A stretch of DNA of 64,000 bases, taken from assembly GCA_963843645.1 (NCBI GenBank), contig CAWJLE010000007.1, forward strand, positions 118,772 to 182,771, read 5' to 3'. The notes beneath the pieces were generated by a model. That model worked only from the letters and a program-made list of their open reading frames with translations, did no database searches and was not told where the DNA came from. Source of the DNA: CAWJLE01 sp963843645. Lineage in GTDB: Bacteria; Chloroflexota; Anaerolineae; DAOTYC01. The number at the start of each line of letters is the position of its first letter. Position 1 is the stretch's first letter. The position numbers were made by a program, and so were the translations under genes. Of the stretch, positions 1-7,969 are shown one piece after another.

Positions 1-16
1 GCTCGCTACGCTCGCT

Positions 17-1524
17 ATGCTCCTCACCGGGCTGTTGGCGGTGGGTTGTGCGCCCCAGCGCCAGATCACGCTGGTGGTCGACCACGAATCGCCGGACGGT
101 CCGCACGACCGGGCAGACGGTCCGCGACGTGCTGGACGAGCAGCACGTCGAGCTGGGCAAGCTGGATCGCGTCGAGCCGGATCTATGGGAAGAACTACGC
201 GGCAATGCGACGATCGTCGTCACGCGCGTGGAAGAGCCGACGAAGGTGGAGCGGATCGACGTGCCGTTCGAGCGGCGCACGGTGCGCAATCGCGCGCTGC
301 CGGCCGGCGAGAGCCGCCTGATTCAGCCGGGCGAGAACGGCGAGGAAGAAGTCATCTACCGCGTGACTCTCGAGGACGGCGTGGAGGTCCGGCGCAAGGA
401 GGTCCAGCGGCGGATGATTCGCCAGGCCATGGACGAGATCCTGATGGTCAGCAGCGCGGGCCAGGCGACGTCGATCCCGATCAGCGGGGACCGTGGCGTA
501 CATCTCCAGCGGCAACGCCTGGCTGATGCGCCACAACAGCGCCGCAGCGCGATCGCTCACCACGTCCGGCGACCTCGATCAGCGGGTGTTCGATCTGTCG
601 CCCAACGGGGACCGGCTCCTGTTCACCCGCGGGGTGGCCGAGGGGCCGCCGACGCCGTTGAACACGGTCTGGGTGATCTCGACGACCGTCGTGGGCGAGA
701 ATCCGATCTCCACGACCGTCGAGGGGGCGATCTTTGCGAAATGGCTGCCGGACGGCGACTCGTTCGTGTACTCCACGGCCGAGCGCATCGCGGGCGCGCC
801 GGGCTGGAAGGCGCGCAACGACCTGCGGGTGTTCTCGATGTCGACCATGCGCGACGTGCGCGCGTTCCCCGGCCGCGCCGACGACCTGTACAGCTGGTGG
901 GGAGCGAACTATGCGCTGTCGCCGGACGGCGAGCGCGTGGCGTACGGCTCGGCCGGAGCAGGTCGGCGTGATCGACCTCAAGACCGGCAAGCGGGAGCCG
1001 TTGATCGACTTCCCGGTGTACCACACCTACAGCGAATGGGTCTGGGTGTCCACCGTCTCCTGGTCGCCGGACGGCACATACTCGTCGCTTCGGCTCACGG
1101 CGCCCCGCCGGAAAACACCGTACCGGAGGACAGCCAGCTGTTCGAGCTGTGGGCGGTCCGGACGGACGTCGAACCCCCGGTGAAGGTCCGGCTCAAGTCT
1201 GACGTTGGGATGTGGGCGATGCCCGGCTGGTCCCCGTTGGCTGGCCTCTTTGCTCCGATTGCCTACGGCCAGGCGCGCGAGCCGGGCAGCTCGCAGAACA
1301 GCCTGTACGATCTGTACCTGGTGGACTCCGACGGCGGCAACGCGCACGCTGCGTTTCAGACCGGGACGACCGGCCTGCGCGTGCCGCAAGTAACCTGGGC
1401 GCCCGATACCAACCAGCTGCTGTTCGTTAGAGATGGGGACGTGCACCTCTTCGACGCCTCCTCCGGCATCGCGTATCAGCTGACCGATGACGGCTACAGC
1501 GGCTCGCCCCGCTGGTCCAGATGA
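17..1524 (+). CDS. G5/DUF348 lipoprotein with C-terminal beta-propeller, frameshifted
   Basis: Probable exported surface protein. The N-terminus (ATG at 17) reads MLLTGLLAVGCAPQR, a short hydrophobic segment ending in a lipobox-like AVGC. It is followed by a DUF348 unit (ITLVVD..., then TVRTTGQTVRDVLDE), a G5-like segment (about 230-470: VERIDVPFERRTV...EVQRRMIRQ) and then TolB/WD40-like propeller blades (SPNGDRLLFTRG, SPDGERVAYGS, SWSPDGTY, WAPDTNQLLFVRDGD). The reading frame changes near 90-105, 485-492, 950-960 and 1075-1085; joining the pieces gives one continuous protein, so indel errors are likely. DUF348 and G5 domains are typical of cell-wall or polysaccharide-associated proteins. The stop lies 19 bp before the GH/O-antigen-ligase gene, so the two are probably co-transcribed. 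The true start could lie upstream of the window. Confidence 0.7.
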
Positions 1525-1543
1525 GATGGAATGGATTGGATGA

Positions 1544-4500
1544 GTGAAGGACCGGCATAGGAAGCATCACGACCTCCGAAAGCTCTTGAAGATCCTGGCT
1601 TTTGCGATCCTGCTGGCGGCCGCCATCGGACTGGCGCTCGTCGGACCGCGCCTGCTTCGCCCGCCGGCGGCCGCGCAGGGCGTCGTTCTCGGTGTGCCGC
1701 CCGCCATACACGCCACCCTGCCGCCGGACGCGCTGGGCGTGAACCTGGACCTGACCCGGGTGGACCCGGCGGAGCTCGACCGCACTCTGGACGCGGTGCA
1801 AACGGCCGGGTTCACGTGGCTTCGACAGCCGTTCCGCTGGGCGGACATCGAGCCGCAGCGGGGGCAGCTCGACTGGGCGCCGTACGATGCGGCCGTCGAG
1901 GCTTGCCGGAAGCGCGGCCTGACGATGGTGGCCGTGCTCTACACGTCGCCTGCCTGGGCGCAGGCTCCCGAGGCGCGAGGCACTGCCGAAGACCCCTTCG
2001 CCCCGCCGAGCCAGTTCGCCGATTTCGGGCGCTTCGCCACGGCGACGGCGGCCCGATACGGTCCGGATGTGCAGTACTACCAGATCTGGGACGAGCCGAA
2101 CACCGAACCACACTGGGGCAGCGGCCTGGTCGACCCGGCCGGCTACATGCGCCTGCTGCGCGAAGCAAGCATCCAGATCCGCGCTGCCGATCCGGAGGCG
2201 ACGATCCTCCTGGCCGGCCTGTCGCCCACGACGGAACAGGGCCCGGTCAACCTGAGCGAGCCGCTGTTCCTGCAGGCCCTGTACGATGCCGGGGCGGCGC
2301 CATTCTTCGACGTCGTAGCCGCCAAGCCCTACGGCTTCTGGAGCGGGCCCGAGGATCGCCGTGTCGATTCCGCAGTCCTGAATTTCTCGCGTACGATCCT
2401 GCTGCGCGATACGATGCGGGCAAACGGCGACGGCGGGAAGCCGATCTGGGCGGTGGAGATGGGCTGGAACGCCCTGCCGGCCGATTGGACCGGGGCGGCC
2501 TCGCCCTGGGGGACCGACGACGAGTCGCTGCAGGCCGACCGCACGCTGCGCGCCCTGCATCGCGCGCACGTCGAGTGGCCCTGGCTGACCGCGGTGGCGC
2601 TCGCCCGGTTCCGCCCACCCGCGGATGTGACGGATCCGCGCGCGGGCTTCGCCCTCGTGGACAGCCAGGGACATCCGCGCCGGCTGTACAGCGCCCTCGC
2701 CGCCCGGAATGGGGAGGAGAAGGTCGCCTATCCGGGCCGTCACGCGCCGGACGATCCGGCCGTGAAGTACGTCGGTGGGTGGCGCGCCACGGCGGCAGCG
2801 GCAGATCCCGGCGCGGCGGGCGATTCGGCCGAGATGGCGTTCTACGGCACGCGAATCGATCTGGCCATCCGGCGCGGCAAATACTGGGGAGCCCTGTACG
2901 TGACCGTCGACGGCCAGCCGGCCAACCGGCTGCCGCGCGACGATCAAGGCCGCGCCTACGCCATTCTGTACGACCCGCTGGAGCAGGCGGCCACGGTCAC
3001 GCTGGCATCCGGCCTCACGGACGGCCTGCACCACTTGAAGCTCACCGTGGATGGCGGCTGGGGCCAATGGCCGCTGCACGAGTTCATCGTCTCGCGTCAG
3101 CGGGGAGGTTGGGCGCTTGCCGACGCGTTGTTGGCGGCGGCCGTGCTGTTGTGTCTCGTCGGCGCGACGGGCTTCGGCTATCAGGTCTTGACGGCGCCCT
3201 GGGCGCGGTGGTGGCCCAGGACCCGGGCCTGGTTCGAGGCGCCGGGCGAGCGAGTCCGCGTGCTCGTGTTCGCGGTGCTCTGCGCGGCGTTCTTCTTCGC
3301 GCCCTCGCCGTGGATCAGCCTGGGGCTGCTCGTTGTTTTAGGCGTCATCGTGTGCGTGCGCCCCGAGCTGGGGCTGGCGGCGGTGACCTTCTCGATTCCC
3401 TTCCTGCTGGTGATGAAGCAGCTGCCTGGACACCGGTTCAGCACGGTGGAGCTGACCCTGTGGGTAGCCCTCGTGGGCGCGGCGTTCGCGCATCTGGGCC
3501 TGCGGCGGCTCAGCAAGATCGGCCGGCCGGCGCGGCGAGGCCCGGCTGCGCGTCGCGCGGTGCCCTGGACGCGATTCACGGCGCTCGATCTGGCCATGCT
3601 GGTGCTGATCGCGGCGAGCGCCGTGTCGCTGATCACGGCGGCGAACTTCGGGGTAGCAAACCGCGAGTTCCGGGTGACCATCCTCGAGCCCGTCGTGTTC
3701 TACTTTCTGCATTCGCGTGGCGGCGCCGCGGCCCCGGGACCTGTGGCTGCTGGTGCACGCGCTGATCGCCGCGGGTGTGGTGATCGCGTGCGTCGGCTTC
3801 TACCAGTTCGGAGTCACGGGCAACACCATTTCGGCCGAAGGCGTGCGCCGCGTCAGAGGGCTGTACATGTCTCCGAACAACCTGAGCCTCTTCCTGGGGC
3901 GCGTGCTGGCAGTCCTGGCGGCGCTCGTGCTCGCTCTGCCGATGAAGAACCTGCGGCGGCGGGCGCTCTACGCCGTGGCGGCCGTACCCGTCGTGGGCTG
4001 CCTCTACCTGACCTACTCCCGCGGCGCCTGGCTGCTGGGCGTGCCCCTGTCGATCCTGTTCATCGCCCTGGTGCGGCGAGGCAAGACCCTGTGGGGCGTG
4101 GCCGGCGCACTGGGATTGATCCTGGCCAGCGTCGTCCCGGCCGCCTCCACGCAGCGGATTGCCAACCTGTTCAGCATAGAGGGCGGGACGTCGGGGCTGC
4201 GGCTGAAGCTGTGGCAGGGCACGCTGAATATGATCCGCGACCACCCGATCTTCGGCGTGGGCCTGGACAACTTCCTGTACGAGTATCGGACGCGGTACAT
4301 CCTGCCGGATGCGTGGGAGGAGCCGAACCTGTCGCACCCGCACAATATCGTGCTCGACTACTGGACGCGACTCGGGCTACTGGGTCTGGTGACGCTGGCC
4401 GTGCAGGTGTGGGCCTTCTTTCGGGTGGGCTTCCGGACCTACTGGCGGCTGCCCGAGGGACCGGAGCGCGCGCTGGTGCTGGGCCTGCTGGCATACATGG

Positions 4501-4628
4501 TCTACTCCGTGGCGCACGGCCTGATCGACAATTCGTTCTTCCTCACCGACCTGGCCCTGATCTTCGCCTGGGCCAGCGGTATACTCTCCAACCTGTACGT
4601 CGCGACGCGAGAATCCGAACGAGGGTGA
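1544..4628 (+). CDS. Glycoside hydrolase (clan A-like) fused to O-antigen ligase-type membrane domain
   Basis: Starts at GTG 1544 (an in-frame TGA sits just upstream). Residues 15-35 form a signal-anchor helix. Residues about 50-400 look like a TIM-barrel glycosidase of the GH5/GH39 sort: IWDEPN near residue 182 fits the acid/base position and VEMGWN near 306 the nucleophile strand. A beta-sandwich-like segment follows (about 415-520). From residue about 525 there are many transmembrane helices, leading to a Wzy_C/O-antigen-ligase region (YMSPNNLSLFLG, LTYSRGAWLL, HPIFGVGLDNF, LSHPHNIVLDYW). The frame shifts by one base between about 3717 and 3745, inside the membrane region; the downstream part alone (3717-4628) is a clean O-antigen ligase C-terminus. 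Probably one enzyme that polymerises or transfers a surface glycan outside the membrane and trims it. Two separate genes is the alternative, but no start codon with a ribosome site is seen at the break. Confidence 0.72.
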
Positions 4629-4646
4629 TCGGCTTGGTTAGGGTCA

Positions 4647-4677
4647 GACTTCCGAAGTTCCCAAAACTTCGGAAGTC
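4647..4677. repeat. TCCGAAGT-family palindrome
   Basis: Perfect 13-bp inverted repeat GACTTCCGAAGTT / AACTTCGGAAGTC with a 5-nt loop, followed by a further half-copy (GCTCGGAAGTCTG, 4685-4697). The same element recurs at 32457, 32584, 46878 and, degenerate, at 53544. It follows the stop of the O-antigen-ligase gene but has no T-run, so a terminator role is only possible. Confidence 0.85.
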
Positions 4678-4744
4678 TCGAAAAGCTCGGAAGTCTGCGT
4701 GAGAATGCCACCATTTGCCCCTTTTGCGTACGCCGGAAAGCCTA

Positions 4745-4774
4745 TTGACACGACTGAATAAGGCATGATATAAT
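4745..4774 (+). promoter_or_regulatory. Consensus sigma-70 promoter
   Basis: TTGACA-N18-TATAAT, a perfect match in both hexamers, about 90 bp upstream of the Tyr-rich secreted protein. It implies strong constitutive expression or expression limited by a repressor. Confidence 0.85.
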
Positions 4775-4862
4775 CGACATAAGAACAGTCTTCGTCGCGG
4801 TTACGAAGAGCTCTCGTCGGAGGGATGGGGGCGCTGACAGGCATCGTGAAGGAGGTCAGAAC

Positions 4863-5348
4863 ATGCGTAACTTGTGGAAATGGGCAATTGCCGCGCTCGG
4901 TCTCGCACTGCTGTTCAGTCTGGTCCTGACGCCGGCGGCGTCAGCATGGGGTCCAGGGAACAAGCTGGGCTATCGTCCGGCATATCCGGTGGCGCCGAAC
5001 AACGGCAGTTACAGATACGTGGGCTGCGTGGGCTGCAACAACTACTACCCAAACAACGGGTATTCGTACGTCTATCCGTACAGGTACCCTTACAGCTACC
5101 CGTACAACTACTCCTACGTCTACCCGAACAATAACAACACCTATAACTATTCCTACGCACCGCCACTGACGAGCAACGGCGGGTGGGGCTCGTTCGGAAC
5201 GTACCAGAATTGGGCGAACGCGTTCTACCAGCAACATGGGCGGTGGCCGAACCAATCGGACATCAACGACTACTGGTGGTCGCAGGGCTTCGCCCAGCGA
5301 TACGGGTTCTCACCATTTGCGCCCGCGCCATACCCATACTACCAATGA
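4863..5348 (+). CDS. Secreted Tyr/Asn/Pro-rich low-complexity protein
   Basis: 161 residues. The N-terminus (MRNLWKWAIAALGLALLF...ASAWG) is a clear Sec signal peptide with an ASA cleavage site. The mature part is full of YPY, YNY and PNN runs (about residues 45-105, YSYPYNYSYVYP), with a CVGC pair near residue 54. It ends in a more ordered segment (WGSFGTYQNWANAFYQQHGRWPNQSDINDYWWSQG) that could be a small folded or anchoring domain. Start chosen at ATG 4863, behind a strong AAGGAGG ribosome site (4849-4855) and a consensus promoter. An intrinsic terminator follows at once, so this is a single-gene unit. No family recognised; the composition suggests an extracellular matrix or sheath component. 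Confidence 0.75.
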   Translation: MRNLWKWAIAALGLALLFSLVLTPAASAWGPGNKLGYRPAYPVAPNNGSYRYVGCVGCNNYYPNNGYSYVYPYRYPYSYPYNYSYVYPNNNNTYNYSYAPPLTSNGGWGSFGTYQNWANAFYQQHGRWPNQSDINDYWWSQGFAQRYGFSPFAPAPYPYYQ

Positions 5349-5363
5349 GACCCGATAGTTAGA

Positions 5364-5400
5364 AACCCCGGCTTCATCGAAGCCGGGGTTTTGGTTTTCT
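5364..5400 (+). terminator. Intrinsic terminator
   Basis: Stem AACCCCGGCTTC-atc-GAAGCCGGGGTT followed by TTGGTTTTCT, 15 bp after the Tyr-rich protein. It also separates that gene from the small-RNA array, which runs towards it on the other strand. The stretch 5401-5521 beyond it shows only a weak TGCCCC/GGGGCA hairpin (about 5466-5487). Confidence 0.9.
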
Positions 5401-5521
5401 GCTTCAGCGCCGCTCGGCTGACCTGGAGCGCGTCGGGCGACCGGCCTGATGGCTCGCAGGGTGATTGCCCCAAAATCGGCGGGGCATCATGAGCTTCGCG
5501 CCGCAGAGCCAATAAATAGAC

Positions 5522-5714
5522 AAAAAAACCCACCCTGGTCCAAGGGGGGGACGAGGGTGGGAATGTCCCCCCGCTAATAATTGGGGGGGAACGAAAGGGG
5601 GGGAGCCAGATCGAGGAGTTTCCCGTCTCCTCGTACCGGCGAACTGGGGGAGGAAGGCCGCGTCGAGCAGCGCGGCTTAGTAGAACCCAATTCAATTCAA
5701 CACTTTCATATTAC
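5522..5714 (-). ncRNA. Tandem structured small RNA, copy A (most diverged)
   Basis: Predicted transcript of about 190 nt, from roughly 7 nt after the -10 (5721-5726) to a terminator: stem CCCACCCT (5554-5561) / AGGGTGGG (5529-5536), then seven T (5522-5528, minus strand). Internal hairpins occupy the same places as in copies B-D with different sequences: GCCGCG/CGCGGC (5657-5662/5671-5676) around the invariant loop, CGAGGAG/CTCCTCG (5612-5618/5627-5633), and a run of C pairing with a run of G near 5568-5590. This copy lacks the conserved AGCAAGAGGAAATTAACAA segment of the other three. No ORF with a ribosome site is present. Function unknown. Confidence 0.7.
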
Positions 5715-5743
5715 GCTTCAAGCATACCATAAAAAAAGGGGGA

Positions 5744-5775
5744 ACGCAATAGGTTTTACGTGAAGAATGTGTGAA
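5744..5775 (-). promoter_or_regulatory. Copy A promoter -35 with two phased TTCAC boxes
   Basis: Reading the minus strand: TTCAC boxes at 5771-5775 and 5760-5764 (11 bp apart), a 10-bp gap, -35 TTGCGT (5744-5749), exactly 17 bp, then -10 TATGCT (5721-5726). Only two boxes remain, against four in the other copies. Confidence 0.75.
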
Positions 5776-5799
5776 TAATGTGGTACGCCGAAAGCGGGC

Positions 5800-6010
5800 A
5801 AAAAGAAACCCACCCTGTCCATTTGGGGACGAGGGTGGGCGGGGGTGGGTCCCGCCTATCGGCGGGGAGGGGAGCCAAGGGAGAGGAATCTGCGCTAATC
5901 CTCTGCCTTGGCCGTGTGCGGAGAAACTGCGGGGAGTAAGCACCGTGTCGAGCAGCACGGTGTGGCGCATAGGTCCAAAACTACGTTGTTAATTTCCTCT
6001 TGCTAACCAC
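5800..6010 (-). ncRNA. Tandem structured small RNA, copy B
   Basis: Predicted transcript of about 210 nt. Terminator stem CCCACCCT (5832-5839) / AGGGTGGG (5809-5816), then a T-rich run (5800-5808). Internal hairpins: CACCGTG/CACGGTG (5941-5947/5956-5962) with loop CTGCTCGA on the transcribed strand; a long stem GCCAAGGGAGAGG/CCTCTGCCTTGGC (5874-5886/5900-5912); and CCCGCC-tatc-GGCGGG (near 5850-5866). The 5' part carries AGCAAGAGGAAATTAACAA on the minus strand, shared with copy C and nearly with D. Short plus- and minus-strand ORFs here have no ribosome site and are not conserved between copies. Confidence 0.8.
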
Positions 6011-6016
6011 GTCTAA

Positions 6017-6093
6017 AGCATACCATGATTTGGCGCATAAAGCAATAGGTTTACCGTGAAAATGCCGTGAAGCTCTCGTGAACAAGTTGTGAA
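6017..6093 (-). promoter_or_regulatory. Copy B promoter with four 11-bp-phased TTCAC boxes
   Basis: Minus strand: TTCAC at 6089-6093, 6078-6082, 6067-6071 and 6056-6060 (exactly 11 bp steps), a 10-bp gap, -35 TTGCTT (6040-6045), 17 bp, -10 TATGCT (6017-6022). Direct repeats one helical turn apart upstream of -35 are typical of PhoB/PhoP (OmpR-family) activator sites. The regulator itself is not identified in the window. Confidence 0.82.
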
Positions 6094-6105
6094 GGTGAAC
6101 CTGGC

Positions 6106-6320
6106 AAAAAAAGACCCACCCTGTCCGTTGGGGGGGACGAGGGTGGGCGGGGGCGGGTCCCGCTTGTCAGCGGGGTGGGGAGCCAAGGGAGAGGAGTCTT
6201 CCCTTAAATCCTCTGCCTTGGCCAAATATGGAGGAAGAGGGAGGAAACTGCACCGTGTCGAGCAGCACGGTGTGGTGCACAGGTCAGTAACTACGTTGTT
6301 AATTTCCTCTTGCTTACCAC
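6106..6320 (-). ncRNA. Tandem structured small RNA, copy C
   Basis: Predicted transcript of about 215 nt, closest to copy B. Terminator CCCACCCT (6140-6147) / AGGGTGGG (6115-6122), then TC and seven T (6106-6112). Hairpins: CACCGTG/CACGGTG (6251-6257/6266-6272) with the invariant 8-nt loop; GCCAAGGGAGAGG/CCTCTGCCTTGGC (6182-6194/6210-6222); and CCCGCT-tgtc-AGCGGG, which against copy B is a paired C-G to T-A change. Same conserved 5' segment as B. Confidence 0.8.
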
Positions 6321-6326
6321 GTCTAT

Positions 6327-6403
6327 AGCATACCATGACTTGCCGCATAAATCAATAGGTTTACCGTGAAAATGCCGTGAAGCTCTCGTGAATAAATTGT
6401 GAA
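6327..6403 (-). promoter_or_regulatory. Copy C promoter with four 11-bp-phased TTCAC boxes
   Basis: Minus strand: TTCAC at 6399, 6388, 6377 and 6366 (lower coordinate of each; exact 11-bp steps), a 10-bp gap, -35 TTGATT (6350-6355), 17 bp, -10 TATGCT (6327-6332). The spacer differs from copies A and D while its length is kept. Confidence 0.82.
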
Positions 6404-6418
6404 GGTGGTCCTGATCAC

Positions 6419-6643
6419 AAAAAAACCCACCCTGTCCGTATGGGGGGGACTAGGGTGGGTGAGGGCGGGTCCCGCTTGGTGGCGGGGAGAGGCAGTCAAG
6501 GGAAAGAAAGTCTTTGCAACCTTCTCTCCCTTGACCTTCAACGGGAGGGGTGGAGGAGGAAGAACACCGTGTCGAGCAGCACGGTGTAGGTACCAAGTTC
6601 AAAAACCCTAAAGGTCATTGTTAATTTGCTCTTGCTGACTACA
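6419..6643 (-). ncRNA. Tandem structured small RNA, copy D (promoter-distal end of the array)
   Basis: Predicted transcript of about 225 nt. Terminator CCCACCCT-like stem (6452-6459/6426-6433), then seven T (6419-6425); the loop side reads CTA in place of CTC/CTCG. Hairpins: ACACCGTG/CACGGTGT (6564-6571/6580-6587) with the invariant loop; GTCAAGGG/CCCTTGAC (6495-6502/6528-6535), which replaces the GCC/GGC base of copies B and C by GTC/GAC, a compensatory change; and CCCGCT/GGCGGG near 6469-6485. Confidence 0.8.
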
Positions 6644-6649
6644 TTGTCA

Positions 6650-6726
6650 AGCATACCACGACCGGATGCACAAAGCAATAGGTTTTGCGTGAAAGTGATG
6701 TGAAATTGCCGTGAAGGATCTGTGAA
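6650..6726 (-). promoter_or_regulatory. Copy D promoter with four 11-bp-phased TTCAC boxes
   Basis: Minus strand: TTCAC at 6722-6726, 6711-6715, 6700-6704 and 6689-6693 (11-bp steps), a 10-bp gap, -35 TTGCTT (6673-6678), 17 bp, -10 TATGCT (6650-6655). A further TTCAC at 6731-6735 is out of phase. The sequence between boxes differs from B and C, so the boxes and their phasing are what is conserved. Confidence 0.82.
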
Positions 6727-6757
6727 CGGAGTGAACGGAGGCTGAGTGCGTCAAATC

Positions 6758-6789
6758 GAAGCCGCCCCCGCGGCCGCGGGGGCGGCTTC
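6758..6789 (-). terminator. GC-rich perfect palindrome, likely terminator of the ABC ATPase
   Basis: A 32-bp perfect palindrome (GAAGCCGCCCCC...GGGGGCGGCTTC) centred on GCGGCCGC, 30 bp after the ATPase stop. On the minus strand it is followed only by GATTTG, so the T-run is poor. It would insulate the small-RNA array from read-through. Confidence 0.6.
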
Positions 6790-6819
6790 AGTCGCTTTGG
6801 TGCGGTAGATGCGTTGAGG

Positions 6820-7969
6820 CTATTGCTCGGTTGCCACCGGGCCGGGCATGAACCCGCGGGTCGTCGGGCCGCTGATCGCGTTCGAAGTGTCCCGGTCGAA
6901 CACGTGCAGCCGGGTCGTGTCTACAGTCAGGCACACGTCCTCGCCGGTGTTGACCGTCGCGCGCGGCGTGACCCGGGCCACAAACATGGTCCCGTCGATG
7001 GCCAGGTGCAAGAATATCTCGTTGCCCATCAGCTCGCGGACGTCCACGCGGGCGTTGATGTCCGAGCCGCACGTGCCCTCCGGCACGTGCCCGCTGACGT
7101 AGACGTCTTCCGGGCGGATGCCCAGCACCACGTTCTTGCCCACGTAGGGCTTCACGGCCGGCACGCGCTCGGGCGGGAGCGGCAGACTGAACGACTGGGT
7201 CGCGATGTCGACCCCATCGCCCTTCACCACCAGCTTGCTGTCGAAGAAGTTCATAGCCGGGCTGCCGATGAACCCGGCGACGAACATGTTGGCCGGCGCG
7301 TCGTAGAGGTTCTGCGGCGTGTCGACCTGCTGCAAGAGGCCCTTGTCCATGACGGCGATGCGCGTGCCCATGGTCATGGCCTCAGTCTGGTCGTGCGTGA
7401 CGTAGATGAAGGTCGCCTGGAGGCGCTCGTGCAGCTTGATCAACTCGGCGCGGGTCTGTACGCGCAGCTTTGCGTCCAGGTTGGACAGCGGCTCGTCCAT
7501 CAGGAAGACCTTAGGGTGGCGGACGATGGCCCGGCCCAGCGCCACGCGCTGGCGCTCGCCACCGGACAGCTGCTTGGGCTTGCGGTTGAGGAGTTGATCG
7601 ATGCGCAGGATGCCAGCCGCTTCCTTCACCCGAAGGTCGATGTCGTCCTTCGGCGTGTGGCGCAGCTTCAAGCCGAAGGACAGGTTGTCGTACACGCTCA
7701 TGTGGGGATAGAGCGCGTAGCTCTGGAACACCATGGCGATGTCCCGGTCTTTTGGCAAGACGTCATTGACGACGGAATCGTCGATGTAGATCTCGCCTTC
7801 GTCTACCTCTTCCAGACCGGCCAGCAGGCGCAACGAGGTGGTTTTTCCGCAGCCCGGAGGGACCGACAAAGACGAGGAACTCCTTATCGGCAATGTCGAT
7901 GCTCAGGCTGTTAACGGCAAGAGTCTCTCCGAAACGCTTGCTCACCGAACGATAACTGACTGATGCCAT
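6820..7969 (-). CDS. Sugar ABC transporter ATP-binding protein (MsmX/UgpC/MalK type)
   Basis: Energises carbohydrate uptake with MalFG-type permeases. The start MASVSYRSVSKRFGETLAV (7969) leads into Walker A GPSGCGKTT, which is split by one extra base in the CCC run 7853-7855. Then Q-loop (FQSYALYPHMSV), signature LSGGERQRVALGRA, Walker B VFLMDEPLSNLDA, H-loop THDQ, and the C-terminal TOBE/regulatory domain (IRPEDVYVSG...). Corrected length is about 382 residues, normal for the family. No permease or binding-protein gene is adjacent, so it is an orphan and may serve the two importers at 22-26 and 51-55 kb, as MsmX-like ATPases do elsewhere. A good promoter lies at 8169-8197. Confidence 0.88.

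Noticed and set aside
1427..3079. 550-codon minus-strand ORF
   Set aside because: Antisense to the glycosidase gene. Arg/Gly/Ala/Pro-rich composition is typical of GC-rich shadow frames, and there are no domain motifs.
5581..6611. Short ORFs inside the tandem units (60-111 codons, both strands)
   Set aside because: They are not conserved between copies, lack ribosome sites and run through hairpins and T-runs; substitutions between copies keep stems, not codons.
5500..6750. CRISPR-like array
   Set aside because: The units are about 300 bp, they diverge along their length, and there are no short identical repeats with unique spacers. Promoter and terminator signals explain the periodicity better.
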